A stretch of 64,000 nucleotides of DNA from the NCBI GenBank assembly GCA_963995505.1, contig OZ023198.1, positions 10,531,141-10,595,140 on the forward strand, in the 5' to 3' direction. Made by a program: the position numbers and the translations under genes. A model generated the notes under the pieces. That model ran no database searches. It was not told the origin of the DNA and saw only the letters and a program-made list of their open reading frames with translations. Shown here one piece after another: positions 1-11,821 of this stretch. The stretch's first letter is position 1. Every line of letters starts with the position of its first letter. Source of the stretch: Hypericum androsaemum. Its lineage: Eukaryota; Streptophyta; Magnoliopsida; Malpighiales; Hypericaceae.

Positions 1-114
1 ATTGGCGTTTCATGAAAGAAAGAAGGCTTGTGATGAACAGGGAGAAGGGCTGATGATGTATGAAAAAGCTCTTGGCGTATGAGCTTAGATCATATGAAGG
101 AGCGATGCACGTGC

Positions 115-650
115 AAAGCAAAGATGTTAGGTGGGCTTTACATTGGGAATGCCAAATCGTTGGTAACACCATTGACGAATTAACTTTTATCTCACTCAGG
201 AGCGAGTGGTAGAGTTTATGACATGTCAAGGGTTCTACTCAGTAGAACAAAAGGCAATCCAGTGTATGCTGTGGCTTCTAGCATTAGTTTGGTATAAAGG
301 GAACAAGGTCTATCAAGGAAGCAGTTCAAGGTTGCAAAGTATATGGGTGATCGAAAAAAGGGTCTGAGTACATCAAAACAGTTCTTGGAATTGAGATTCT
401 TTGGGACAAGGTTAGCAAGGCACTATAGTTGTCTAAAGATACGTGCAAAGAAAAGGTATTAGGTGGGTTTGACATTAGGAATGTGAAACCATTGGTAACA
501 TTATAGGTGATCAGGTTTTATCTCACTTAAGGGTGAGCAGTGGAGTTTGTGACAAGCCTTTTATTCTACTTGTAGAACAAAAAGCTTCCCAGTGTATATT
601 ATGACTTGTAGCATTGGTTTGGAACAAAAGGGAACAAGGTCCAACAAGGA
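115..650. repeat. Direct duplication, period about 328 bp
   Basis: Bases ~115-318 and ~443-650 are diverged direct copies. Both run from a GTGCAAAG start through a shared TTTTATCTCACTYA stretch and a GTAGAACAAAA-like stretch to a GGGAACAAGGTC end. No coding frame survives. It lies just before a copia-like LTR start and is probably decayed retrotransposon sequence. Confidence 0.6.
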
Positions 651-908
651 AGGTTAGAGAAAATGCATCAGGCAAGCTCGGGAGATGCTTGAGTCTATGG
701 AATATTTCTAAGTGATTTAACAAAAGGTGGGGAGAAGTGAGGATGGTCTTGATGAGGACAGAAGGGCCTAAGGTTCAAGGTGGAGTCGGTAGAGTCAGTT
801 TAGTTTCGCAGGACTCTGTATTTCTTCAAAAGGCGATGTCTCATCAAGGTGGAGATTGTTGAAGTTCGGGTAGAACTTTATGGTTCTTCTAAGGGATAAT
901 TTCTTGCC

Positions 909-1285
909 AAGGTGGAGATTGTTGGGAGTGACGAAAAAAATAAAGGAAAAGCAGGCGGGCTGACGTACGTTAGGGCCATGACGCCGGCTAGGGCTGAGCT
1001 GGTGTTGGGAGACCCGGGCCTCGCTAGATGTTGGCTGAAAATTTTCTGTTTTATTCGAATTCTTGTATTAGACTCCTAGATGACCTGGATAGGTTCTGTG
1101 GTGTGAAAGATTTGTCAATATATGTGAGGGCATGCAACCCTAGTTTGTACGATTTTGTGGCTCAGAAAATTATCAATTAACGATCTCATTCTCTCCGTGG
1201 ATGTAGACGGTTGGCCGAATTACATTATCTCTTGTGTCATTATTTGCGTTATTATTTTTTTAGATTCCAAACATTTTAATGGTGG
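909..1285 (+). mobile_element. Copia-like LTR remnant with PPT-like and PBS-like flanks
   Basis: A purine-rich AAGGTGGAGAT (about 909-919) precedes TGTTGGGAGTG at 920. The sequence then contains a run resembling copia R regions (CTCTCCGTGGATGTAG, ~1190). It reaches CCAAACA at about 1273, followed by TGGTGGCGAAGC, which looks like a mutated initiator-Met primer-binding site. A second AGGTGGAGATTGTTG copy lies 62 bp upstream (848). The LTR boundaries 920-1273 are inferred; no second LTR is visible. Confidence 0.45.
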
Positions 1286-3330
1286 CGAAGCTCTCTCAAC
1301 AAGTATTTAATACTGTTGTATTACCAATGGCTCGAACCCGAGACTTTTTGGTTTAGATATAATAACTCACTTGTTACTTGATCTAAGTGCTTGTTGGTAC
1401 CTTGCAAACTCCTTAATCATTAGTTGCTTATGTAATCTTTTACATGTTATAGTAAATAAAATCACATGAAATGTATTAACTAAAGGGACTAGAGATACTA
1501 ATCATATGAAATTTTATGATATTAATTAGCCGAACATGCATTACTTCACGTCGTTATCAGTGATCAAGCCATCATAATTACGATTACGTGGATTTGAACT
1601 TGTCAAGTAATATAAGGAGGACAAGTATGCATCATCTTTGATTTGGAATGGGTCAAATGCCCATAACATTATTGCCTTCTTATTGGCTTCCAATCGACTC
1701 CAGCAGTGTTAAAGACCTAAATGCACATGAACTTGATACTAATGGCCGAATAATTAGATTCGATATCGATGTGAATTCAAATACTGACAAAAAAATTTCT
1801 AATAAATTTTAACACTTTTGTATTTTGGACAATTACAATAGGAATATTTCCAGGACTCGGGTGGCGTACATATATTTAGCTAGACCCGGAGCTTGGGAAT
1901 GCATAATTATGTAAATGCAACAAATATCACTAGGCATTCTTTTTCTTCTCAATTTTTTCTATTGAATTTTACTGAAGTAAAATTTTAATGAGATTATAGT
2001 TGCAACTTCATTTAATAGTAGTACAGTATATAGTAAAATTCGACATTAAAAAAAGTTTTTTATTTATTTTCAATACCCACTTTCCACCGATGAGTCAACA
2101 TTCTGAAATAATCTCATAAATAGCTAATTACCAATTACCCATCTATCCATGTACTCGCAGTCCAGACGTTCTCCACTCGTAGACATGTAACAGAGACAAA
2201 ATTGCTCTTAAAGGGTAAATATATATTTTTTCTATTTATACCGTATAATATCCGGATATTACAGTACTATCTAATTTTAAGTCGAGTAAAATCTGTGTGT
2301 GAAAAATAAATTGATATCGTACGTAGCATATCAAGTTGTTAAACTTAATTGCAATGTGCCATTCCGAATTTAAAGTTCATAAAGTTTTTTGAGCTCAGTC
2401 ATTATATTTCCCGTAAATTACTAAGATTTGGTTTCTCTTACCAATTTACGTGCCGGCTCGCCAACCTCTGGACATGTAGACCAAATTTATACACGACGGT
2501 CTTAATTTGATTTCAAGTCATGAATGCACCACATCTCACATGGTAGACATATATTTCGAGGTTTCATTAACGGAAATTTACTTTGTCTATTAAAGTAATA
2601 CTGAGACTTTCATCCGCCTAAAAACTAAATTAGTGGACAAAGTACCAGGTGGCCTAGATAAAAAGATATTTGATTTTCAGTTTCAATTTATTTGTTGGGT
2701 CAAATTGAAAATATATTTTCAATTATTTTGTGTTACGTCTTAAAATTATCGTTTCCGGATTATTATATTCAATTATTTATTATGTTTTAAAGCACGTTCG
2801 ATTAGAAATCCAAAGTGAATTTCTCTGAGGATACTTTCTTAATCCGTTGCTTTTTAAACATAATATTATTTTTTTCCAAAAGAAATTTGTATTTGCGCAA
2901 TTTGTGGATTGAATTAAAGCATAAACAATATTAGAACTGAAGCTATTAGATAATAGTGGTACAGGCGGCCCAAGAGTGTTAAGTGTGTTTACACTTGTTA
3001 TTGACTAATAGGACGCCAAAATATCGGGTATCACGGTCCTAATATTTTTGTGATAACGACCTCTTACAACTTGTATGATCTGATTTTTCCACGGATATTA
3101 TATGTTACCCAAATACTCACAAATTTAATTAATCTATATTTAAATCGAATAAATATTTATAAGAACATTGCTTGAAATCAAATGGCGATTTTAAGGGTCC
3201 ATATATAGATCGAGTCTACAAGAATTAGTCCATCGAGGGGAGTATTTGAGACAATTCAATTATTTTGTATAGGAAAAATTAACAAATTGGACACAAATCC
3301 AGCATAAAACCACTTTTTATGATGAGACAA
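1286..3330. other. AT-rich intergenic sequence, no gene seen
   Basis: No ORF above background, no splice-bounded exon and no clear repeat was found here. It carries short AT-rich tracts and a TATATT-rich patch near 2220-2280. Confidence 0.6.
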
Positions 3331-3332
3331 GA

Positions 3333-4434
3333 TCTATATCTAGATCTGACCACGGTTCAAATTTGAACAAATTAATCGAATTGATTCGAATTCAAATTTA
3401 TCAAAATTTTAAACTGCATTTAATTCGTCCAAGGACGAATCGAATTTGAATTATGAACATTCGAATTTGAATCAAATTCGAATTGAATTTAAATTAATTT
3501 TTTAAATTTTTAGGGTTAGTTTTAGTATTATGATTTAGGATTACGGTTAAAGTTAGGGTCAGAGTTAGGGTTAGAGTTCAGGGTTGTGTTAGGGTTAAGG
3601 TTAGGGTAAGAGTTTAGAGTTAGGGCTAGGATGAGGGTTTTGGGTTAGGGTTTAGGATTTTAGTAGATAATTGAATTGGATACACGATATATGTTCGTTC
3701 TCAGAATTGTAGTTGTATTTTTTTATATAGTCTGAAAAAGGTTAGAAGCTAAATTCTTCATTATGGTAGGAGAAAATGCATGTAGAGATAATAACTTAGT
3801 ATCTGAATATCCACTAATATAAATTTGAGTTGGATCTCGAGCAAAATAACATGTTCTCTTTATTAAGTCAACTAATTCATGTTGTAATCAAATAACCAAA
3901 ATTGCAACTATATAAATATAATATAATTAATTAATAGCTTGAATAATTAGATGAAAAAATGTACAAATTATTGAAAGTGTTTCAAAGTAGTAGAACTCTT
4001 TTTAATTTTTTTGCTTTTTCGAAATATATTTTTTGAAAGTTTTCAATTTTTTAGATTTATTAACAAATAAAAAAATCAAAAGCTAACGCGTCACTAAAAT
4101 TGAGGTACAAAAGCTCATGGGAGGGAAATAGGATGGCGATGATGAGGTACAAAAATTGAGGGGATTGGTTCACATCACATCTATATGATGGGGTTAGTCA
4201 TGTGACAAAATGGATGGGAGGCTCAAGCCTCCCTATTTTTTAATAATTTTTTTTCATAATTCGTCGAATCGAATTTTTTGGTTTGACGAATTATAAAAAT
4301 CTTGAATCGTATTTAATTCGTCTCTGAACGAATTTCAATCGAATTGTTGACAAATTAAATTATTCATGAATCGAATCGAATCGAATCGAATCACGAATCG
4401 AATTTTAACAATGACCAGGTCTACCTATATCTTC
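3333..4434. mobile_element. Candidate non-autonomous TIR element of about 1.1 kb
   Basis: The left end (CTAGATCTGACCACGGTTCAAATT, from about 3338) and the reverse complement of the right end (TAGACCTGGTCATTGTTAAAATT, ending about 4425) match at roughly 70 percent. Behind them are GAATTTGAAT/AATTCGAATC-rich arms (3355-3500 and 4260-4410). The interior has no transposase. No clean target-site duplication was found, so exact ends are uncertain. Confidence 0.5.
3505..3660 (+). repeat. Degenerate TTAGGG/TTTAGGG-like tract
   Basis: The tract has about ten imperfect GGGTTAG/TTAGGGT words with interruptions (GTTAGGGTTAAGGTTAGGGT near 3585-3605). It lies inside the candidate TIR element. It is too irregular for a recent telomere insertion and is better explained as a simple-sequence interior. 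Confidence 0.6.
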
Positions 4435-4704
4435 AATCTAGGTCATAAGCCGAAATTCTGGGTAATTTTCCAAAAGGGGGTTAATTTCCCCGACAATTCC
4501 CTGAATGGGGTTGTCAGGGGATGTTTTGCTTGTCTGGGGTCGAGCTAGAAACCGCTCAGCGGGGAGCATTTTTTATTTTACCAAAAACCGCTCCACGGGG
4601 AGCGTTTTTTGGCAAACCAAAAAATGCTCCCGTTTGTGTTGTCACCGAAAAAAAAATTAGCTGCAATTAGCAAGGGGGAGAAAATCCAAATAAAAACACA
4701 CAAT

Positions 4705-4779
4705 GGTTCTTGTTCGGAATCGAACCGAAGACTTCCACAATTTTAAATAAGCACTCTAACCAACCAATCTACAAGAGCC
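4705..4779 (-). other. tRNA-like segment in left arm of the foldback element
   Basis: Read on the minus strand, this starts GGCTCTTGTAG, has an A-box-like TTGGTTGGTTAGAG, a perfect T-arm (TTCGG-TTCGATT-CCGAA) and ends CAAGAACC. The acceptor pairing is broken by one C-A mismatch in this copy. The anticodon stem does not pair, so it is a tRNA-derived relic rather than a working tRNA gene. Confidence 0.55.
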
Positions 4780-5199
4780 TATTGACTTATAATTTTGTAA
4801 TAAATAATATATTACATATATACGATTTCTATAAAATATGTAATATATTACATAAATATATATTTATGAAATACATATTTATGTAATATATTATCTATAT
4901 TTATGTAATATATTATTATTTATGTATATTATATATATTTATATTTATGTAATATATTATTTATTAAATAAATATGTATTTATGAAATACATATTTATGA
5001 AATATATTATTTTTAAATAAATACGTATTTCATAAAAATGCTCCCAGTGGAGCGGCTTTTGGTAAAAAAAAGTTTTTTCGGTAATTTTCCTTCGCTATGG
5101 GTAATTTTGTTTGGAACCCTTATTTATGTAATATATTACATATTTCATAGAAATCGTATATATGTAATATATTATTTATTACAAAGTTATAAGTCAATA

Positions 5200-5274
5200 G
5201 GTTCTTGTAGATTGGTTGGTTAGAATGCTTATTTAAAATTGTGGAAGTCTTCGGTTCGATTCCGAACAAGAGCC
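5200..5274 (+). other. tRNA-like segment in right arm of the foldback element
   Basis: Starts GGTTCTTG and ends CAAGAGCC; these pair over eight positions if one T-G wobble is allowed. D-arm-like GATTGGTTGGTTAGAA and a perfect five-pair T-arm with TTCGATT loop are present. The middle (GCTTATTTAAAATTGTGG) forms no acceptable anticodon stem. It mirrors the minus-strand copy at 4705-4779. Confidence 0.55.
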
Positions 5275-5474
5275 ATTGTGTGTTTTTATTTGGATTTTCT
5301 CCCCCTTGCTCAGTGCAGCTAATTTTTTTTCCGGTGAAAACCAAAAAATACTCCCCGCTGAGCAGTTTCTGACTCGACCCCAGACAAAGAAAATATCCCC
5401 TGACAACCCCATTTAGGGAATTATCGGGGAAATTAACTCCCTTTTAGAAAATTACCCCGAAATTCTTAAATTCA

Positions 5475-5661
5475 CAATTGCGACCTTAATAAAACGTCAA
5501 ATCGGTCATGAAAAGGCGATGTTTGCTTTTAGACGTCATAATTTTTTTAATGTCGATTTAGCACTTGTGACTTTGCATGTCGGAAAGTAGGCCTATTGCG
5601 ATGTTTTTCCACTTAAAGGCGATGTCTATTAACGTCGAAAAATCTTGATTTCTTTGTAGTG
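5475..5661 (-). mobile_element. CACTA-type transposon terminus (solo end)
   Basis: The + strand ends in TTTCTTTGTAGTG at 5661, the complement of a CACTACAAAGAAA terminus typical of plant CACTA (En/Spm) elements. Subterminal short words (GCGATGT, GACGTC, ACGTCG) recur between 5510 and 5640, as expected for this superfamily. No partner terminus or transposase is in the window, and the inner boundary is not visible. Confidence 0.6.
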
Positions 5662-6042
5662 GTAAAAAATTAATCCAAGAATATCAAACTCACCCCTAAA
5701 CACCGAGCTCTCTTAGTATATGGTGTTATTGAGTAGCAACGACAATAAAACCTTATACTACAAGGAGAGCCAATGATCAGCTAAATTCTATGTAATTGTA
5801 GAATTTCACATCATTCAAGTTTTTTCAAAAATAATTAGTATTTAGAGTCGAACGATATCAGATCTTATATTTATAAGACTCGAACCTAAAATCTCCTACC
5901 AAATACTTAAATCAACTAGTGAGTATATTAATCTAACTTAAATAGGTCTCGTGTAAGTTGGAGACCTAGTTTTATCTATCTTAGTGCATGTAATGCTTTA
6001 GTTATGTATTAACATAAGTTACTAGTGTAATGTACTCGAGCA
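5662..6042. other. Intergenic, no gene seen
   Basis: AT-rich sequence with a tRNA-B-box-like GACTCGAACCTAAAATCTCC near 5877 that could be a SINE remnant. Nothing else is supported. Confidence 0.5.
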
Positions 6043-7479
6043 CATTGGGCGATATTTTTTTTTGGGTAATAAAATTTTTTGTAAAAATAATTAAGTATCG
6101 AGTTCAAGTCCTAAGGAACACAATATTTTTAGATACTTGTTAAGAGAACTTTGCCACCTTTTAAAAGTCTCACACTCGAATCTCGATTAGTCGTCCCACT
6201 TGGTCAAGATACTGAATTGTATAAACAAAAAACCTAAAATCTCCATACACGAATCAAAATTGCGTATCACTAGAACCACTTCTAGCGGGTCAGCTTCAAG
6301 TCTGACTCCCTATATTTCAGCTCAATAAATTTTCAATTGCACCAACAATGTAAAAATAAATAACTATCCACCACATATCTACATGATCTTGGCAATAGAA
6401 TTATACCAAATTGAAAGAGCTGGTTGGTTATGGCTAGGAACTGCAGTTGCCTGCTGGCCAAGCAAACTCCTTGATGCACTAACTTCTTACCCGTTCTTGC
6501 CTTCCATCGAAGACAGGAACCCCACCAAAACAAGGAAATAATTATTGAGAACCCCAAGGATATATCCAAAATTGTGGTTCATATTTTTTCAGTGAATATA
6601 TAAATACAAATATACTTGGAATATCCAGGAAATAGAGAGAGATCGAAGGCATTTAATTGGGCTACGACGTCTTTGATCTTTTCTTTTTTCCTCCATTCTT
6701 GTGGTCATCTGTGTCTGGTCGTACGAGGTAAAACAACTAATCGTAGATTCCTACGTATAAATCCTCGTATCCACCTTGTATAAATATTATATAATATAGT
6801 CTCGCACAAGTTGATAAGTTAGTAATAACGTTGTATTAATATCCGCTAGCTACTCTCATTCTAAATGCTGTTCCGTGATTAATAAAAATCTGGAGGTAGT
6901 TGGAACATTTGTATACATTCGGTTGGGAATATACGGCTGGGAATGTATTATTATAGTTTAACCAATAAGTTTCGAATTCGAATCCTTAGATGGATAGCTT
7001 TGTTACTGTTCAAAATCATATTTGCCACGAATAAGAATTAGTCGATCTAATGAAAGGCGGAATATCATACAATATTTTTGTTATTATATAGAGGGGGAAA
7101 TTAAATATTAGATGCACAGCTACTACCAAGGAGATATATTCGATGATATTTCATATGTTGTAAAGCATTATTGGACGATCCAGAGGAGTAAATATTCACC
7201 GCTGAAACAACTGGAAAATGTATATAGAAGGGGAAAATGTTCACGGATTGAGTTAATTCCTACCCCATTATACAGTTGGTCGAGGTTACTTTATTTAGCA
7301 AGGAAAGAATTTGAGAAAGAGAATCAAATATTCAATATGACCAATCAAAATAAGTAGAGTCCGATAATACTCGACTTTAAATATCAAAAATTAAAAAAAA
7401 AATTACATGACACCCTGTTCGTGTATACAAGTGATAATGAGCCTCACAGGCGGCAATCAGTACCAAGTTCTTTGTGGGC

Positions 7480-7490
7480 GGGGGGGGGGG
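7480..7490 (+). repeat. Poly-G run (11 G)
   Basis: Eleven consecutive G bases; copy B has only GGGG at the matching place, so the run is specific to copy A or is a sequencing-sensitive homopolymer. Confidence 0.8.
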
Positions 7491-9479
7491 AAGGAAGAAA
7501 ATATTAATGGTTACTGTTTTCTCGTAACTGATTTTTTTATCTCGGTATTATTTTTTTACACGTGTTGAATGATTAATCTCGAATAATTATATGAAGATTG
7601 CCAAATCGGGATTATGGGCGAAAAGACACAAGATTTCTCCGATCGGAGTTATGAGTGGTCGTCAGAAGTTGAGAAGGAACATGTCTTTTACTACTTTAGT
7701 AAATATTAAGAGAATTCAAGTATTTCGTACTCAGATATTTTTTTATTCTACATTTCAGGAAGTTGTGCGGCTATTATAAATCTGTTCTACTATTTCCGGT
7801 TCAAGAAAAAAACTATTTCCTGAGCCACTAAATATTTGAGGAATCTGTCGTAAATAAATATTTGGGGAACCATATGATGAGATTTTGATTTCGAAGAGGG
7901 TAAAAATTATCTGGCCACAGCGGAATTCTCGGAAGAGCTGTGGTCCTGTAAATTCTAAGTTTCATTTTATTTAAAAAAATTCTCTACCCTCTAAATATTA
8001 TAGTTGTTATATATTTGCCATTAAATTTAATGTCTACCATGCATTTTAACCGAAAAACGGGGAACAGTTTATATTTAAATTGTATGTTTGGGAAGGGTTG
8101 TTTTAATCTTTTCAATAAGACCATTCCAAAGATGTGTCGAATTCGAAATTACTCGTTCGAATCTGTATCAAAATGATATTTTATCACGTGAAGAAACATT
8201 CTCAAGGAGAGGATAAAAAACAACATAAAATAGACACACATCACCTCTACCATATTTACTCATGAAATTACAAAGTTTGCGTAATAAAGTCAAAATTAAT
8301 ACACTTAAATATTAGCACTTGCATGAATTGCATCACAAGATGGCGATGGCAGGTTACAAAGTCAACGATATACTTATCCAAGATGCGCAAACATATTAGG
8401 AACTCATATATATATGACGGTAACGTCGTTGTAGTCTTCCCACCTTTGTAGAATGCACTCGGTAGCTTAACTCAATGTAAACTTGATAATGAATGCTCTG
8501 TTATCGGTACAATAAATGTTTAGATAATATGTAATTTCAAAAAATGTAAGATTTAATACAACATAGCACTACCAAGCGTGATACAATGCAACTAATAAAA
8601 ATTAATCAAAAACTAAGAGAGCGAAAATTGAAATTTGTAGGGCTCCGAATGCAACAACAAACAAGAGAATACTATAAATTTTCCTCTAGTACAGGGCAGA
8701 CAATATTTATACTTTGGTCCTCACAAGTATAGGTGTAGATAGACAATAACAACGTTAGGTTTTGGGTTTTGCAGGGAATTATGTAACTAGCCGATACATT
8801 ACGATGTAGAACAGAATTTAGCGATATTAACATCTTTTACCCTAGCAAAATACTCTTCTTCCACGACGGTTTTTTCACTAAATTGTACTGTAGTGGAGTT
8901 TTAACGATACCGGCGTTAGCAACTTCGCATTTAGGATGTAAATATTGCATTTATAAAAATTTACACACCAAAAAATAGACAATAACAATAATTTACTTAT
9001 AAAAAATGTAAATAGTAGAAAATCATAAATCATATAAAAGAAAACTTATGACCATAGATTCACCTTACATAATAAGTAAAATGGATAACTGGTATAATTT
9101 TCAAGACTTCTTGATTTTTTTTGAATAAGTTAAATTTTATTGGAATAATATTTACGTCGGAAGAAGATCCAGCCATCTCGTGGCCGACGGCCTCTTTAAA
9201 ACCCTAATGCGGCTAGACTTCTTGATTGATCTTCACAATCAAATAAATTTGTTGATTTAGCTAGTGATTACTCAAGTCAAAACGTTTTTTAAAATCACTT
9301 GATATTCGGACATTCACTGGACCGATCAATCTAAGTTTCAGTCGGATAAAACTCGAAGACCGTATGGTGCATTTATTTGACCGAGAGAGGAGCAAGCAGG
9401 TGGCAAGCATGGTCACACAATACGTCCCAACCCTTCGTTTACAACCGCAGAAAAACAACAGTTGACATAGGCTGGGGTG

Positions 9480-9780
9480 TAGGTGACAAGTTCTTTTCTT
9501 CCTATCTGGGATTCTCTTTCAATTCATTTCTTGCATTTTTCTGACAGGTTTTCTTGCTATTTTTCCATGGCTTGAAATTGAGCAAGCATTAACTAGAGGA
9601 CATTCAGGCCACCAACAACAGCAAAACACTGTTTGTTTCTGCAAAAATCTTTTGTAACCGGTGCAAGATATCATCAATTCATCATCCCTATCTGATCCTT
9701 GCGTTTCCGGTACCATATGGTATGCGCTGCTATACAACCAAAAGACGACTACCAGATTCAGAGTCGAGTACTATCATAAT
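9480..9780. other. Unusually conserved non-genic block, copy A
   Basis: Matches 24870-25180 with very few differences, while flanks differ far more. A minus-strand frame (9737 to 9519, 72 codons) is open in both copies over about 67 residues, with one visible K/N change. No family is recognised. The conservation could mark a coding exon, an RNA or regulatory sequence, or later gene conversion. Confidence 0.5.
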
Positions 9781-11577
9781 TTATAATTAGAAGTTTGTTA
9801 TCAAATTTAGAGTCGAGTATTATCTTATATGAATAGTATTGAATAAGATAACAAACAAAGATGGTTTTAACTTCCATTCTCATGAAGGTCGTAGAGCAAC
9901 TGTCAGCATTACCTCCACATTTTTCTTTATTTTAGTCTTATATATTCTATCTTGATTGGGATTATGGCATGTGTTATCTACATGCAGTTCCAGGGGTAAC
10001 TTGTTCTTGAGTCATGTTGCCTACGGTTGGAGAAAATTTTAGTACAGCAATATGACGTCGTTTTGGAACATTTTGCATGCACCCTTCTGTCTTTGTACTT
10101 GGGGTCGATCTCCATTCGTCCCGAAAAAACTTTTTCACACCTTCGTCTATATAAAAGATGTAACAACTTATTATCTTAAGATTTAATATAGATATGCTAG
10201 TATGCTATCACAACAAATTAATCTTGCAGTCTTGTCATCAATTGACCCATATTTTATGACAGTTGAGACAAAGTTAATTCCGTAACAATTTAGTTTAAGG
10301 AGCTTCGTCTAATAGGATCGTTGAGAGTCTTTTGATTGTACATATGTTATTGGGCTAATTTATGAAGACAGAAAATTCATCAATTTATTTTTTTGTAAAA
10401 AAATTCGTTAAAAATCAAATATGATGATTATGAGAATAATACACCAAATCTTGTGGTAATTCAATTAGACTTTAGTGCATTACGGACCTAGATGCTACAT
10501 ATTTATTCCAATATCAAAAATTGAAAATTAGATTTTGGGTTTTGAATTTTGGTCTTAGCATTTAACTATGTAGGTCTTTATACATTGTGAAGTGAAGATA
10601 TACGTTTTAAACATGTCCCTACTACGCCAGAAAACTGTTACTCTTACAAATTTATGGCATACGTTTTCCCATTTCGCAAGTTAAAAAAAAAGCAAATTTC
10701 TTTTTCTTCAAGAAGAACCAAACAGAGATCGTACTCATATTGAAACTTTTACACTTTATTAATTTCAATTCACCGTACATGCTAAGACGTAGAGCATATT
10801 TCACATAAAAAATCTTGATGTTATTTTGGTCTATAATTCTCTGCGCTCACTATAACACTGGCGACGAACAAGTCAAGTACGGTCGAGGCTAATGAATTGA
10901 AACGGTTATCTTACTAGTGTCACATATTCTATTGCAAAAGTTCGAATTCAAAAACATCATTTGGTGTAGGATACATTTGTTGGCAGTTATTGTCGTTGTT
11001 TAAAGGTAGAAACCTTATAATTACTCTCTTCTAAAGTGTAATGCACAAATATAATGATAAGGATGTCTCATTGTATACATCTACGTATATAAATTATGTT
11101 AGGTTTTGATTTGAAATAAATGTGAAACAAGCTATGCATGTGCTCCTTGTACTAATCAAGCCTAATAATGTCCTCCTAATTATAACGATGATCGTCTCGG
11201 TTTCATCAATGTAAATATTATTGACGAAACTCGAACTTGGTTTTTCCAAATTACAAATTAGTAAAAAAAAGTTACAAATCGTTAAAGAATTTATTTTCAG
11301 CCACGTCATTATATGAGTATTCAATTATATGAGTAATATTTCAGAATATTGGAGATTTGATCTGAGATAAGTAAGTATTTATTTTTTTTCAACAATTCAA
11401 TTTCTTTAAAAAGTTTTCCTTAATAAATGGACCCACACCAATAAGAGAGTGAGAAAATAAAAAGCTAGGCTCAATTACATGGGCCAATCTTAATCCGGTT
11501 TCTCGTTATAAAAAATTAACCATGGAAAGACTAATTAGGTATCCATTGGCCAGGAGGAGGACCCCCTAGAACAAGTC

Positions 11578-11585
11578 TATTTATA
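11578..11585 (+). promoter_or_regulatory. Putative TATA box, copy A small gene
   Basis: TATTTATA, conserved in copy B at 27189-27196 within a well conserved stretch, about 210 bp before the retained exon at 11789. Confidence 0.45.
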
Positions 11586-11788
11586 GCCACCATTTTTCAT
11601 CAAGAAGCAAGCAATCAAACTAAAGAATTTAAAAAATATATATCAGACCACCTAACTATTAGGCAAAATCATTTCCAAATCTCACACCACCTATATATGG
11701 ACGTGTATTTTATTAACATTGAATTATTTTTAGAAGTTATGTTTCCTAATTAAGCTGTTCCTTTTTTTCCTGTTTCTTGTCCTTGCAG

Positions 11789-11821
11789 GTGATTGCAAAA
11801 GGAACCAAGTACCACGTTGAT
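11789..11821 (+). pseudogene. Lone internal exon of a small gene (copy A relic)
   Basis: A pyrimidine-rich tract ending TTGCAG precedes an 11-codon exon encoding VIAKGTKYHVD, followed by GTAAGAG, a good donor. In copy B the same exon begins at about 27629 but its acceptor reads TTGAG. The upstream signal-peptide exon found in copy B (27435) is missing here: the sequence jumps from about 11680 directly to intron-like sequence. So copy A has lost the start of the gene and copy B has a weakened acceptor. The protein family is not recognised, and the exon model is inferred from splice motifs and conservation only. Confidence 0.4.

Larger units (their letters stand above)
4452..5465. mobile_element. 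Foldback (long inverted-repeat) element, about 1.0 kb
   Basis: The arms 4452-~4860 and ~5110-5465 are inverted copies. Outer ends read GAAATTCTGGGTAATTTTC (left) and the complement of GAAAATTACCCCGAAATTC (right). Both arms share GGGGTTGTCAGGGGAT, CAGCGGGGAG, the AGCAAGGGGGAGAAAATCC block and a tRNA-like segment. The left arm has an additional GCTCCACGGGGAGC stretch that the right arm lacks. The centre (4800-5160) is AT-rich with repeated TATGTAATATATTA words. No transposase and no convincing target-site duplication were seen. The transcript of either strand would form one very long hairpin. Confidence 0.8.

Noticed and set aside
3505..3660. Interstitial telomere scar
   Set aside because: Units are irregular and mixed TTAGGG/TTTAGGG, and they sit inside a repeat element.
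4366..4548. 60-codon ORF starting in a GAATC repeat
   Set aside because: It runs through the inverted-repeat arms; codon content reflects the repeat, not a protein.
4705..5274. Two functional tRNA genes
   Set aside because: T-arm and acceptor pair, but no five-pair anticodon stem can be formed, and the copies lie in arms of a foldback element.
7112..7357. 81-codon plus-strand ORF in copy A
   Set aside because: The matching region in copy B (about 22363-22600) has indels and stops that destroy the frame, and no domain is seen.
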